Assembly (NCBI GenBank): GCA_963731615.1
Contig: CAVSWD010000009.1
Span: 1-64,000, forward strand
Reading direction: 5' to 3'
From: Gaiellasilicea sp963731615
GTDB taxonomy: Bacteria; Actinomycetota; Thermoleophilia; Gaiellales; Gaiellaceae
DNA: 64,000 nucleotides
Of this stretch, positions 9,718 through 20,001 are shown piece by piece. The translations under genes were made by a program, and so were the position numbers. Every line of letters starts with the position of its first letter. Positions within the stretch are counted from its first letter, which is position 1. The notes beneath the pieces were generated by a model. It was not told where the DNA came from, ran no database searches, and saw nothing but the letters and a program-made list of their open reading frames with translations.

Positions 9718-9751
9718 AAGCCGGGCCGGGCCCGAAGGCCCGGCCCGGCTT
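9718..9751 (-). terminator. Strong intrinsic terminator with UUCG loop
   Basis: A perfect 15-bp GC-rich stem starts just after the stop of the DUF11-repeat gene (9765). On the minus strand the loop is TTCG, the stable UUCG tetraloop, and the stem ends in TT. It separates the DUF11 gene from the downstream VOC gene. Confidence 0.8.
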
Positions 9752-9764
9752 TCATCCCTCCTGT

Positions 9765-12700
9765 CTACGGAATCGTGTCCGGCGGCTGCGAGGACGAGGT
9801 CGGCTCCGGCGCAGTCGTGAAGAGCCGGAAGCCCTGCTCGCAGACGTGGTCGGCGTCGGAGATCTCGATCGTGACCAGCGGCAGCGAGGAGGACGACTTC
9901 CCGGTCCGCCTGACGACAGACCTGACCTTGAACGCGACGGTGCCCAGGTTCTCGCCCTTGAGGCTGCCGTTCAGCGGCCCGTAGTTGATGCTGATGTCGG
10001 AGTCGTAGACGACGGCGCAGACCTGGCGTCCGACCAGCTGCTTGAGCGCCGTCGCCCGCAGCGGCGTCACCCTGCGGGATCTTGTCCAGCAGCGCTTCGG
10101 GGTTGCTCCCCGTCCCCAGCCCGCGCCCGACGTTGTGCGGATAGGGCTGCGAGGGGTTGCCGACGTAGTTGCGCAGCCCGTCAGGAGTCGGCCCGGCCGC
10201 GTTCCACGACGCCGGGATCACCTTCGGGGCGAACCAGCCCTCGTCACCGGTCTGGCCCGAGCCGAGCACGATCTGCCGGAGCGGGCGAGCGTGGAAGTAG
10301 CGCAGCTCGCGCCGCTGGGCGAGGCGGGCGATGTCGTCGTTCACGTCGCTGGCGGTGAACGGCGTCGGCTCGCCCGTCGTGTTGTCGATCGCGTCCTCGT
10401 CCAGGACGAGGAAGTAGCTGACGCAACGGACCGTGAACGAGGTCGTGGCACGGTTGTTGGACGAGGTTCGGGTCGATGTCGTCGGGACGCGCCGGCGAGA
10501 TGTCGTTCACGAAGGTGAACGTCATCGTCCCGGCGCCCGTGCAGGTGACGACGAAACGCTCGTCGTGGGTGCGGTTCTCCTGGTAGCCGACCGCGACGAC
10601 GACCTCGCTGTGCGTCGGCGGAGTCACGGTCGCGGTGCCGGTGCCGGAGACCGAGGCCTGCTTGGCAGCGAGCACGTCCATCGGAGCCGACGGCCCGTTG
10701 TTCCGGATGATCTTCCGCACCGTCACCTGGACGCTGTCGCCGACGAGGATCTCGGTCGGCGGGTTGACCGGGTCGAAGCTGACGATCTCGAGGTCGGCCT
10801 TGGCCTTGACGAGCGTCTGCTCCGTCTTGGTGTCGTTCCCTGGATTCGGGTCCTCGGTGTCGGAGTCGGCCGTCGCGGTGTTGGTGACCGTGATCGGCAT
10901 CCCGTTGTTGTAGACCAGGTCACGGGCGATGAAGACCGTGATCGTGAAGGTCCGCGTGTCACCCGGAGGCATCGTCCCGAGCGAGCACGTCAGCGGGCCG
11001 GCCGCAGGCCCCGAGCAGGAGTCGGTGTTGCTCACGTGCGTCAGGCCCGGCGGGAGCACATCCACGACCCGGGCGTTCACCGCGGTCGAGGGCCCGTTGT
11101 TGCGGGCGGTGATCATGTAGGTGAGCGTCTCGCCGGCGTAGGCCGGATCGTGACTCTCGGTCTTCGAGACCAGCTCCATGTCGGCGCGGGCGATCACGAG
11201 CGTCGACTCGCTGTCCGAGTTGTTCGCCGGGTTGAGGTCCTCCTGGTCACCGCGGACCGAGACGTTGTTCGTGATCGTCGACCCGTCCGGCGTTCCCGCA
11301 TCCACCCGGACGGTGATCGTGAACGACGTCGAGCCTCCCGCAGCGAATGTTGCCGACGTTGCACGTCAGGGTGTCGGTCGGGCCCTCGGTGCAGGCGTCG
11401 GTGTTGCTCAGGTACGTCACTTGCGGCGGCAGGACATCGGTGACGACGACGTTCGTCGCGTCGAGCGGGCCTGCGTTCGCGACGTTGACGGTGTAGGTGA
11501 GCGGCGTGCCGGCCACGACCGGGTCGGGGGCATCGCTCTTGGTGACCGAGAGATCGGCGGTGCAGGACGGGAACCGGAAGGCCCCGATCTGCGTCGAGAA
11601 GGGAGCGAACTCGCCGATGTACCAGAAGGTGCAGTCGTCGACCGGGTCGACGGACATCTGGCTGTAATCGCCCCAGCGGTTCGAGTTCGTCTGGGACGCC
11701 GTCCCTGCCAGGAGCGTGAACTCGCCCTGGGGCAGCGTGTTGACCGCGTCCGTCGGCGTCCGCCCGGCGTATCGGAGCGACGGGAACGTCGTCCCGCTCG
11801 AGACGCTGTAGCCGACCGCGATGTTGCGGTCCTTGTCCATGGCCATGCTGCCCATCCAGCGGGAGTCGGCGTCGGGCGAGTAGTCGCCCTGCTGGAGGAT
11901 CGTCCAGCCGGCTCCGACGTTGCCGAGCTCGTACCAGCGGACTGCGCCACGGTCCGTGTTGTTGAAGTCGACGGTCTGGTTGACGACCATGCGCTGCCCG
12001 GTCGCGCCGCCGTAGTTGCGGTACTTCAGCTGCATCATCAGGCGGTTCGACAGAGCGTCCACGAGCTGCGTCGTCCCCGGCTGGGGGATGCAGTCGCGAA
12101 CCGTCGGCCCGGTCGCGGGGAAGCCGAGCGGGTAGCACATGTCCGGGTCGAACGGCGTCGTCGGGAGCGTTTGGTTGGGCGTCCCGCCGGTCTGCGTCGC
12201 TTGCACGGAGCCGACACCGAAGGTGGACAGAGCCGGGGTCGCGAAGTTGACCGAGAAGTTGAAGACCTCCAGCCGGTCGTTGGTCGTGGCGGGCGCATCG
12301 TCGGTTTGCCCGTCAACGGAGCGCACGAACGGATTGGCCGCGGCTGCGGGCGGCTGGTTCGTCCCGTCCCAGTCGGCCGGCAGCAGCCGCGTCCTGCGGA
12401 GGCTGTTCATCGATCCGATCGTGAAGCGCACGAACGTCGCCGCGTTGCCGGCGAGCATCTGCGTTCGGTCGAAGGCGAACGCGCCGAGGTTGGCGCCCTC
12501 GTAGGTCGAGAGGTAGTAGGCGTCGGGCCAGACCCCTACCTTCGGGTAGTCGGGGAAGGCCGGGACGTTGAAGTCGTAGCCGAACCAGTTGCCGTTGACC
12601 GCTGCCGCGGGATTCGCGGTGCGGGAGACCGCCAGGCAGAGCGAGAACGGCGCCTGGGGGTTGTTGCTGGCGTCGACGCCGTTGAAGGCGAACTGCAGGA

Positions 12701-13121
12701 TCAGCCAGCGGTCGGCGAGCTGGTCGTAGACGACGATCGGGTCGCCGTCGTTGCGGGTCGAGCACAGGCCGTTCCCGTTGGCGATGTTGTTCGTCCCGGC
12801 GTAGAGGGTGTTGAGGTTGGTCGTGCCGAGCAGCTGCGTGCCCGTCTTGTTGTAGACGGAGAACGCGGAGTTCACCGCCATGACGAAGTGGTTCGGGCCC
12901 ACGTCGCCGGTGGGGTCGGGCGGGTTGCCGCCGGTGATCCCGGCGAAGTTCGGGACTGGAGTCCCGAGTGCCTCGGTACTCGAGGCGCTGTCGAGAGCAG
13001 CGGTCGAAGGCAGCGCCAGCAGCAGCGCGGCGAAGGTCGCGAGCACCACGGCTCGCCGCAGTGATACGCCCGTCCGCAGGCGCGCGGATGCGCACGAGGA
13101 TGGCGTGCGTTCAGTCTCCAT
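9765..13121 (-). CDS. Large secreted DUF11-repeat protein (three frameshifts)
   Basis: From ATG 13121 (preceded by GGGAGGG) the protein has a signal peptide (AVVLATFAALLLALPSTAA). A domain of about 460 residues follows, opening PDPTGDVGPNHFVMAVNSAF, with repeated W/Y-rich strands that suggest a beta-propeller. From about residue 530 there are DUF11 (conserved repeat) domains marked by DLSVTKSDAPDPVVAGTPLT and by LTYMITARNNGPSTAVNARV. Shifts near 11335, 10445 and 10080 each equal one extra base (total length 3n, about 1,118 residues). The last part ends FRLFTTAPEPTSSSQPPDTI with no LPXTG or membrane anchor seen. DUF11 proteins are usually surface or envelope proteins; the precise role is unknown. 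Confidence 0.78.
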
Positions 13122-13214
13122 GGGTATGCCCTCCCGGTGGCGACCCCTGAAATGAGCCCCGGTAGGGCGACCATAAGACTCCGGCTAGAAGCCCGTCAAG
13201 GGCTCCCTTCTTGG

Positions 13215-13766
13215 CTAGTCGTAGTCGCAGACGGCCTGGCGGGCAACAAGGGCCGAAACGCGGCCGCCGCGGGTGCGTGCGAGCAGACCCGGATAGTCGC
13301 CGCCGCCGGCCTCGCTGCAGAGCTGCTCGGTCACGAGCCAGTAACCGGTCTCGCCGGCGAAGCCGGTTCGCCAGCGGGCGCGCGGATAGAGCGCCTTCAG
13401 CCTCGCGACCTGGTCGCCGACACGGAGGCCGACGGCTGTCCGCCACGCGGACCGGCCGGTCACGGTCGCGATCAGGGCGATGCGCCCGGAGCACGGCTTG
13501 CCGTCGAAAGTGAAGAAGTGCACCGCTAGGCGGATACCCTTCCACGTCTGCACGCAGGTCTGGGTCGAGAGCACACGGCTCGTCGAGGGTGTTCCGAAGA
13601 GCCGTTTCACGTCAGCCGGGGTGCTGCGGCCGATCAGGATCCCGCCGACGTTCCGATCGCCCTTGATCACGTGGACTCCGCCTCCGGCGAAAGCTGCCCC
13701 GGTGAGCACCACGAGAACGACCGCGGCTGCGCCGAGAGTGCGGACGCGCGACCTGAGCCCGGCCAC
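13215..13766 (-). CDS. Small secreted protein of unknown function
   Basis: This 183-residue protein has an N-terminal export signal (RTLGAAAVVLVVLTGAAFAG) followed by a compact domain with four cysteines (in STQTCVQTW, DGKPCSGRI, TEQLCSEAG and QAVCDYD) that could form two disulphides. The text GGILIGRSTPADVKRLFGTP recalls small SmpA/BamE-like or DUF-type folds, but I do not recognise a family. It lies 9 bases downstream of the beta-propeller gene (which ends at 13776), so the two probably form one operon. Confidence 0.65.
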   Translation of the reverse strand: MAGLRSRVRTLGAAAVVLVVLTGAAFAGGGVHVIKGDRNVGGILIGRSTPADVKRLFGTPSTSRVLSTQTCVQTWKGIRLAVHFFTFDGKPCSGRIALIATVTGRSAWRTAVGLRVGDQVARLKALYPRARWRTGFAGETGYWLVTEQLCSEAGGGDYPGLLARTRGGRVSALVARQAVCDYD

Positions 13767-13775
13767 GACCCGAGC

Positions 13776-15671
13776 CTACTTGCTCGGCGGCGGAAACGCA
13801 GCCCAGCCGGTCTCGACGAGACCGCCGAGGGTGCTCGAGCGAACGCCGGACTCGGAGACGGTGACGATCGAGTCGCGGACGACGAGCGAGCGCCGGATCG
13901 GCACCGTGCCGCCGTGCTGGACGCGGCCGGCCGGATCGATCCCGCGCGCCCGCCCGACGCGGAAGCCGACCGCGTCGTAGTTGAAGGGGATCATCACGAG
14001 CCCGCTGCGCGGCCAGAAGAGGAAGGCGTGATGGTCGTGCTCGGCCTCGGACCAGCCCAGGCCGAGCGACTCGCGGTGCACGCGCGTCGGCTTGCGCAGG
14101 TCGGAGACGTCGAAGATCGAGATCTGCGTGCCGATGGAGCGGCCTTCCTCGGTCGCGTCCTGGCCGACGCCGAGCAGCAGGTCCTCGCCGATCGGGTGCA
14201 GATATGCCGAGTAGCCCGGGATCTTCAGCTCGCCGAGCACACGCGGGCTCTCCGGGTTGGCGAGATCGAGCGTGTAGAGCGGGTCGATCTGCCGGAAGGT
14301 GACGACGTAGCCGGTATCGCCGACGAAACGCACTGAGTAGACGCGCTCGCCCTTTCCGAGCCCGCCGATCCTGCCCGCCTGGGCCAGCGCGCCCTCGCGC
14401 TGGCGCAGCGTCGTCAGGAACGACTCGGTCTCGCCGCCGCCCTCGCCCCACCAGGCCGGGCTCTCGGTGCTGACGACGCGCAGGACGCCGCGATGCTCGG
14501 AGAGCGACCACTGGTTGAGCAGATAGCCGGAGACGCTGCCGCTGCCGCGGTACTGCGTGATCCGCGGGCTCGAGATGTCGAACTTGTGGATCGCCGTCGT
14601 GGCGCCGTCCGTCTCCTTGGTCGGCTGCTCCGGGAGCGGCCGGGTCGACCAGCGCTCGGTGGCGACGTACAGGCTCTCGGGTGACGCGTAGACGATCCGC
14701 CCGTCCGTCATCACGGAGGTCGAGTGCACCGGCTCGAGCCCCTTGGCGAGGTCGACCGTCAGCACCGTCAGCATCCCGAAGCCGGCGAACTCGGGCGGTC
14801 GGCTGACGTGGCGGCACTGGACGAGCGGGCGCTCCCTGCCCGGCTTCGCGCCGGCGCGCTTGATCCGGTAGGACGGCAGCCAGCTCGCGGCGCGCGAGGA
14901 GGCGACGACGTTGCGGTTCTTCGTCTTGGCGGCGGCGAGCGCCTCCTGCGTCTGGCTCGCGGGCTGGATGAAGGGCAGCTCGCTCGGCACCTGCGCCGAC
15001 GTGACGAGGCGGACGGTGGAGCCGACGAGCCGCGCGGCCACGTAGGAGCCGTCGATCGTGAGCGTGCGGACGAAGCGCAGCTTGTCCGGATTGCTGACGT
15101 CGACCTCGGTGAGCACGAGCTTCGAGGGCTGGTACGGCGCGATGCCGCGCGCCATCGCCGGCAGCGGCTCGATCCAGTAGCCGTTGTTCGAGAGCACCAG
15201 CAGGCGGCTGCCGTGCAGGAGCAGCTCGTGGCTCCCCGGTTCGAGCTGAAGCGTGTCGAGCAGATCCGGCTTCGGGCCGCTGACGCGAACGGCATTCAGC
15301 TTCCCGTTCGCGACCGCGTACAAGACGGTGCCGTTCGTCTTCACCATGTCGGGCTCGTCGACGCCTTCCTCCTGCACGTTCGTGCCGGAGTAGTCGACGC
15401 CCGCCTTGAGCGTCGTCGGTAGACGAGGCGGCGGCGCCACCGGCGGCGATGCCGCCCGGCGGGCGCTTCGCGACCGACGCCCTGGCCGAGCCCGTAGGCG
15501 CTGACGAAGCGGGTCGCGCGGGCCCTTGGCGTAGGCGAGCAGCTGCCCGCACGAGCCGAAGGCGGTCAGCCGCGGCGACTTCTTGGCGCTCGGGGCGCTC
15601 TCGGCCGCGGTGCCGCCGAGAGCGGCGACGACGATTGCAAGGGCGGCGAGCAGGGCGGCGTATCTGCGCAT
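13776..15671 (-). CDS. Secreted beta-propeller domain protein (PF09826-like)
   Basis: The protein starts with a signal peptide (AALLAALAIVVAALGGTAA) and shows the hallmark YSGTNVQEEGVDEPDMVKTN of the secreted beta-propeller family (PF09826), then repeated blades such as HELLLHGSRLLVLSNNGYW and YVVTFRQIDPLYTLDLANPE. About 630 residues, usual for the family. The Arg-rich stretch at about residues 50-75 (roughly 15430-15525) looks out of frame. Neighbouring frames there give ATRFVSAYGLGQG and GGIAAGGAAASS, so two or three compensating single-base errors are likely. Extracellular, function unknown; probably co-transcribed with the small secreted gene at 13215. Confidence 0.85.
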   Translation of the reverse strand: MRRYAALLAALAIVVAALGGTAAESAPSAKKSPRLTAFGSCGQLLAYAKGPRDPLRQRLRARPGRRSRSARRAASPPVAPPPRLPTTLKAGVDYSGTNVQEEGVDEPDMVKTNGTVLYAVANGKLNAVRVSGPKPDLLDTLQLEPGSHELLLHGSRLLVLSNNGYWIEPLPAMARGIAPYQPSKLVLTEVDVSNPDKLRFVRTLTIDGSYVAARLVGSTVRLVTSAQVPSELPFIQPASQTQEALAAAKTKNRNVVASSRAASWLPSYRIKRAGAKPGRERPLVQCRHVSRPPEFAGFGMLTVLTVDLAKGLEPVHSTSVMTDGRIVYASPESLYVATERWSTRPLPEQPTKETDGATTAIHKFDISSPRITQYRGSGSVSGYLLNQWSLSEHRGVLRVVSTESPAWWGEGGGETESFLTTLRQREGALAQAGRIGGLGKGERVYSVRFVGDTGYVVTFRQIDPLYTLDLANPESPRVLGELKIPGYSAYLHPIGEDLLLGVGQDATEEGRSIGTQISIFDVSDLRKPTRVHRESLGLGWSEAEHDHHAFLFWPRSGLVMIPFNYDAVGFRVGRARGIDPAGRVQHGGTVPIRRSLVVRDSIVTVSESGVRSSTLGGLVETGWAAFPPPSK

Positions 15672-15704
15672 CTCACTCGTTATACGTCACAAATCGGGAA
15701 ACCG

Positions 15705-16205
15705 TCACACCCAGTAGGCCATCAGGATCGCGTCGACGAGCTCGCTGCCGCGGCGATAGTGCTGGCGGCGGAGCCCTTCGCGCTCGAAGCCGAACTGCTC
15801 GTAGAGACGGATTGCAGGCTCGTTCCAGGGGAAGACGTGTAGCTCGAGCTTGCGGATGCCGGCGTCGCGAGCCCAGGTGACCGCCTGCTCGAGCAGGGCG
15901 CGGCCGATGCCGCGGCGGCGGTGGCTCGAGGCGACCATCAGGCCGAGGTCGGCGACGTGGCGGCTCGCCTGGTGAGGGTCGCGCGCGACCGAGAGGCGGC
16001 CGACGATCGCTCCTTCCTCGTCGGCGACGAAGACGGCGGCGTCGGGGTGGCGCTTGAGCGCGCGCAGGTAGCGACGCTCCTCCGAGACGCCGCGCCAGCC
16101 GTCCGCGTTCAGGAGCCACGCCTCGGGCTCGCGGCCGACCGCGGCGCCGAGGGCGACGAGGGTCGCCGCGTCCTCCGGACGCGCAGGCCGGATCGTGACG
16201 CTCAT
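15705..16205 (-). CDS. GNAT family N-acetyltransferase
   Basis: The 166-residue protein has the full GNAT core: an N-terminal strand (VTIRPARPEDAATLVAL), the acetyl-CoA pyrophosphate loop SSHRRRGIGRALLEQA (about residue 92) and the late motif EPAIRLYEQFGFEREGLRR. It resembles RimI/RimJ-like and MSMEG-type acetyltransferases; the substrate is not evident. Its ATG overlaps the TGA of the gamma-glutamyltransferase gene (ATGA, 16202-16205), implying translational coupling. Confidence 0.9.
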   Translation of the reverse strand: MSVTIRPARPEDAATLVALGAAVGREPEAWLLNADGWRGVSEERRYLRALKRHPDAAVFVADEEGAIVGRLSVARDPHQASRHVADLGLMVASSHRRRGIGRALLEQAVTWARDAGIRKLELHVFPWNEPAIRLYEQFGFEREGLRRQHYRRGSELVDAILMAYWV

Positions 16206-17512
16206 CCGACGACGATCCCATGACCACCGCGCCGCGGGTCGCCGGCGGCCGCGAGCGTGCCGTCACGCCGTCGCTCGACCGCTGCGACGCCGCCGAAGTA
16301 GAGGTTGCGGCCCGCCCAGCGCACCGTCCGCCAGCCCTCGGGCGCCACCTCCATCAGGCCGCCCTCGAGGTGCAGGACGTCACCGTCGACGTGGATCCGC
16401 GGACGCTCGATCGCCTCCGCGACCGGGATCCCGCGGAGGACGCTGTCGGTGACCTGCGCGATCGCGCCGGCGAGCCGCACCGAGCCGGCGCTGCCGAGAG
16501 CGAGCCGCGGCCGGCCGTCCTCGAGCACGAGCGTCGGGGTCATCATGCTCGCGAGCCGCTCGCCAGCCGCTTTGGGAGCGTGACCGACGACGTCGAGCTC
16601 GCCGAGCATGTTGTTCAGCTGCGTGCCGCCGCGGAAGATGCCTGAGCCCGCGCCCAGCGTCGACGAGAACGCGGCGGCGTTGCCCTGCACGTCGATCACG
16701 GAGATGTGCGTCGTCCCGGCGACCGCGAGCGGCGGCGCCGACTCGTAGCCGTGACGAAGAGCGCGGGCTCGCTGGTCGAGCGTCTCCGCGGTCGCCAGCC
16801 GCTCGAGCGCAGCCGCGACGATGGCGCCGCCGCGTGAGGGCGCGGGCGTCGTCAGGATCTCGAGCGCGCCCACGTGCGCGTGCAGCGGCTCGGGCGTAGA
16901 GACGCAATAGGACGCGATGTCGGCGGCGAGCTCGGGAATCAGCTCCGTGACGACGCTCGAGCCGGAGTCGCGGATGTGCTCCAGCGTCGCGACGAAGTCG
17001 CTCGTCTCGATCCGCTCCGGCACGCCGTAGATCCGCCGGCCACCCTCGTCGCGCTGCAGGATCCCGGCGAGGATCAGGTGCAGGAAGCGCTGAGCCTCGG
17101 TCGCGTCGAACCCGTGGGCGGCCAGCTCGATCGCGGGCTCGACGAGCTGCGGCCACGGCGTGCTCCCGAAGCGGCGGTGCGCCTCCTCGAGGCCCGCGAC
17201 GAGGCCCGGCACGGCCACCGACCCCGCGCCCACGTGGTAGCTCTGCGTCGAGTCCCCGAAGTCGACGGTGATGTCCTCGATCTCCCCGAACGGCCGCGTC
17301 GGGGCGGCGAAGAAGCAATCGAGCACGGTCGCCTTGCCGTCGAACCACGCCAGCAGGAAGCCACCGCCGGTAGGGCCGGTCAGCGGGCCCTCGGCGACCG
17401 CCGCCGCGAAGGCAGCGGCGATGCACGCGTCGATCGCGTTGCCACCCGCGACAAGGACGCCCGCGCCGGCTTCGGCGGTGACCTTGTTCCCCGCGGCGAT
17501 CGCTCCTTGCAT
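16202..17512 (-). CDS. ggt: Gamma-glutamyltransferase family protein
   Basis: ATG 17512 (MQGAIAAGNKVTAEAG) is preferred; the frame stays open upstream but that part lacks protein character. The 436-residue product is a gamma-glutamyltranspeptidase-like Ntn hydrolase. The large-subunit start AGVLVAGGNAIDACIAAAFA is followed by GPTGGGFLLAW, and the autoprocessing and catalytic Thr lies in VAGTTHISVIDVQGNAAAFS. The C-terminal GSAGSVRLAGAIAQV matches the small-subunit substrate loop. It lacks a signal peptide and is shorter than E. coli Ggt (about 580), so it is a cytoplasmic short form. Probable role: transfer or hydrolysis of gamma-glutamyl groups. It overlaps the acetyltransferase downstream. 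Confidence 0.87.
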   Translation of the reverse strand: MQGAIAAGNKVTAEAGAGVLVAGGNAIDACIAAAFAAAVAEGPLTGPTGGGFLLAWFDGKATVLDCFFAAPTRPFGEIEDITVDFGDSTQSYHVGAGSVAVPGLVAGLEEAHRRFGSTPWPQLVEPAIELAAHGFDATEAQRFLHLILAGILQRDEGGRRIYGVPERIETSDFVATLEHIRDSGSSVVTELIPELAADIASYCVSTPEPLHAHVGALEILTTPAPSRGGAIVAAALERLATAETLDQRARALRHGYESAPPLAVAGTTHISVIDVQGNAAAFSSTLGAGSGIFRGGTQLNNMLGELDVVGHAPKAAGERLASMMTPTLVLEDGRPRLALGSAGSVRLAGAIAQVTDSVLRGIPVAEAIERPRIHVDGDVLHLEGGLMEVAPEGWRTVRWAGRNLYFGGVAAVERRRDGTLAAAGDPRRGGHGIVVG

Positions 17513-17538
17513 GAAGTCAGGGTAAAGATGCTGTACGG

Positions 17539-18606
17539 ATGCCGATAACCATCGAGAACCCGATGGGATCCCGGCTACGTTGTCAGAAGATGCACCTCGA
17601 CCTCGAACTGGGGAAGCGGCACCTTGCCGTGTTCCTGGGATCGGTCGCAGCCCTGATCGCATTGGCGCTGAGTCCGCAGCTGCTCGGCGACCTCGTCGCC
17701 GACGGCGTCGCCGGGCTCTCGGACGCGTCGGCCGGCTGGCTCTGGCTCGCAGCGGCAGCGTTCGCCGGCTCGCTGCTCACCTCGGCGTGCGGCTGGCAGT
17801 CTGCGCTCACGCGCTGCGGGGGAACGGTTTCCCGGTCCGACGCTTCCGCGCGCTACTGCACCGGCTCGATCGTGAATGCGCTCGCCCCGGCGCGGATCGG
17901 CACCGCAGTCAGGTTCGCCCTCTTCTCGCGTGTGCTCCAGAACGACGGGCGCATCTGGACCGTCGGCGGCATCGCCGCCTCGCTGAGCGCGGTGCGGGCC
18001 GTCTGGCTCGCCGTCGTGCTCGCGCTGGCGTCGGCCAGCGGCGTCCTGCCGCGCTGGCCCATTGCAGTCCTGCTGCTCGCGGCAGCCGTGGCCGCCGCGA
18101 TCGCCTGGCGCGCCCGCGACTCGCGGCCGGGGACGAAGTTCGGTCACGCACTCGACGTCTTCCGCGTCCTCGGGCGCTGCCCGCGTGCTGCAGCGCAGAT
18201 CGCCGGCTGGGTCGGGCTCTCGATGGCGTTGCGCGTGGGCGCCGCCACGGGGATCGCGGCCGCATTCGGGATCGAGCGTCCGCTCGCAGCGGCTGTGCTG
18301 ATCATTCCGGCGCTCGACCTGGCGGGGATCTTGCCGCTGACGCCTGGGAATGTCGGCGTCGCGAGCGCGGCGGTCGCGTTCGCGCTGACCGCGCACGGAG
18401 TCGCCTCGGACGTGGCCGTCTCGGCCGGGATCGCGCTCGGCGCCGTCGAGACGCTGACGACGCTCGCGCTCGGCTCCTCCAGCATCCTCTACTTCCTCGG
18501 CCGCCGAGCGGACGTCCGCCGCTGGCACACCGCGGCCGTGGCGATGACGGGCTGCTTCGCGCTCGGCGCCGCGTTCGGCGCGACCGTGCTCGTCCCGCTC
18601 GTCTAG
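17539..18606 (+). CDS. Lysylphosphatidylglycerol synthase TM-region/flippase-like membrane protein
   Basis: About 340-355 residues with seven to eight hydrophobic segments, for example HLAVFLGSVAALIALAL and IAVLLLAAAVAAAIAWRA. The segments LAPARIGTAVRFALFSRVL and PLTPGNVGVASAAVAFALTA are the two conserved loops of the PF03706 family (MprF/AglD flippase-type membrane domain). No soluble synthetase domain follows. It probably moves or modifies a lipid-linked substrate. Two starts are possible: ATG 17539 and ATG 17590 (MHLDLELGKRHLAVFL); the second fits the domain better but neither has a good ribosome site. It is divergent from ggt. Confidence 0.8.
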   Translation: MPITIENPMGSRLRCQKMHLDLELGKRHLAVFLGSVAALIALALSPQLLGDLVADGVAGLSDASAGWLWLAAAAFAGSLLTSACGWQSALTRCGGTVSRSDASARYCTGSIVNALAPARIGTAVRFALFSRVLQNDGRIWTVGGIAASLSAVRAVWLAVVLALASASGVLPRWPIAVLLLAAAVAAAIAWRARDSRPGTKFGHALDVFRVLGRCPRAAAQIAGWVGLSMALRVGAATGIAAAFGIERPLAAAVLIIPALDLAGILPLTPGNVGVASAAVAFALTAHGVASDVAVSAGIALGAVETLTTLALGSSSILYFLGRRADVRRWHTAAVAMTGCFALGAAFGATVLVPLV

Positions 18607-18609
18607 CTC

Positions 18610-20001
18610 CTAACTGCGGAGGAAGCTCGGCGGTTCGAGCGGGTCTTCGCTACGCGGAGACTGCGTGCCTGGGGCGAACGTCGGTGCGACGCGGCGGCGG
18701 GTGCCACCGAGACCCGTGGCGACGACCGTCACCCAGACCTGGCCGGCGAGACGCTCGTCGACGGTGGCGCCGAAGATGATGTTCGTGTCGTCGGTCGCCG
18801 CCTGGCGCACGACCTCGGCGGCGTCGTTCACCTCGAGCAGGGTCAAATCCTCGCCGCCGGCGATCGAGAGCAGGATCCCGCGGGCTCCGACGATCTCCGT
18901 CTCGATCAGCGGTGACTTGAGCGCGCGTTCGGCCGCCTGCTTGGCGCGGTCATCGCCGGTCGCGTAGCCGATCCCCATCAGTGCCGAGCCGGCGTCGTGC
19001 ATGACCGTGCGGACGTCCGCGAAATCGAGGTTGATCAGACCGGGCATCGTGATCAGGTCGGTGATGCCCTGCACGCCCTGGCGGAGCACGTCGTCGGCGA
19101 TCTTGAACGCGTCGAGCATCGAGGTCGAGCGGTCGAGCACCTCGAGCAGGCGGTCGTTCGGGATCACGATCACGGTGTCGCAGGCGGCCCGCAACTCCTC
19201 CACGCCCTGGTTGGACGCGGCCAGCCGGCGGGTGCCTTCGAAGCGGAACGGTGTCGTGACGATCCCGACCGTGAGAGCGCCGAGCTCACGCGCGATCTTT
19301 GCGACGACCGGGGCCGCACCGGTACCGGTGCCTCCGCCCTCGCCCGCGGTGACGAAGACCATGTCGGAGCCGCGCAGAGCGTTCTTGATCGGGTCGTAGC
19401 TCTCCTCGGCCGCGCGGCGGCCGATGTCGGGCTCGGCGCCGGAGCCGAGGCCCTGCGTGAGCTCGCGGCCGATGTGGATCTTGACGGCTGCATCCGAGAG
19501 CTGGAGCTGCTGCATGTCGGTGTTGACGGCGACGAACTCGACCTGCGAGATGCCGGCGTCGATCATCCGGTTGACGGCGTTCAGGCCCGCGCCGCCGACG
19601 CCGATGACGCGGATCACGGCCAGGTAGGAGGATGAGTCGCGTGGAACGGCGTACTCGAGGCGCGGCGCCGGCTCGGGCAGCGGCTCGATCACCCGCGTGA
19701 CCGGAGGCTCGTAGACGGGTTCGCGTGCGGGGGGCGGCGCGGCCGGAGTGGGTGCTGCAACTGCTGCCTCGGCCGGTTCGGGGCTCACCGGCGGCGCCGC
19801 GGGCTGGGAGGGCGCGGGCGCTGGTGCGGCCGCGCGTGGCTCCTCCTTCGCGAAGTCGGGGACGTGCTCAACCGTTTTTTCCTGCGGCTGCTCAGGCTCG
19901 GCGTCCGGCTTCGCCTGTTCGGCCTGCCGCTGGGCTGCTTCCGTTGCTCGGAAGAGCTCCGCGAGCGGGCCCTCACGCATGCTCGCGCGATTTCGCGCCA
20001 T
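18610..20001 (-). CDS. ftsZ: Cell division GTPase FtsZ with long N-terminal extension
   Basis: ATG 20001 is chosen because AGGAGGT at 20013-20007 lies five bases upstream; MREG at 19980 is an alternative. The GTPase domain begins near residue 125 (AVIRVIGVGGAGLNAVNRMI), has the tubulin signature GGGTGTGAAPVV and the T7-loop text LINLDFADVRTVM, so it should bind GTP and polymerise. The C-terminal end LEPPSFLRS matches the conserved FtsZ tail that binds SepF/FtsA-type partners. The unusual part is about 120 N-terminal residues rich in Pro, Ala and Glu, where FtsZ usually has 10-30. The gene overlaps parA by 29 bases and no dcw genes are nearby. Length 463 residues. Confidence 0.93.
   Translation of the reverse strand: MARNRASMREGPLAELFRATEAAQRQAEQAKPDAEPEQPQEKTVEHVPDFAKEEPRAAAPAPAPSQPAAPPVSPEPAEAAVAAPTPAAPPPAREPVYEPPVTRVIEPLPEPAPRLEYAVPRDSSSYLAVIRVIGVGGAGLNAVNRMIDAGISQVEFVAVNTDMQQLQLSDAAVKIHIGRELTQGLGSGAEPDIGRRAAEESYDPIKNALRGSDMVFVTAGEGGGTGTGAAPVVAKIARELGALTVGIVTTPFRFEGTRRLAASNQGVEELRAACDTVIVIPNDRLLEVLDRSTSMLDAFKIADDVLRQGVQGITDLITMPGLINLDFADVRTVMHDAGSALMGIGYATGDDRAKQAAERALKSPLIETEIVGARGILLSIAGGEDLTLLEVNDAAEVVRQAATDDTNIIFGATVDERLAGQVWVTVVATGLGGTRRRVAPTFAPGTQSPRSEDPLEPPSFLRS

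Noticed and set aside
11178..13064. Plus-strand open frame of 628 codons opposite the DUF11 gene
   Set aside because: Arg/Val/Asp-rich shadow of the real minus-strand gene, with no motifs.
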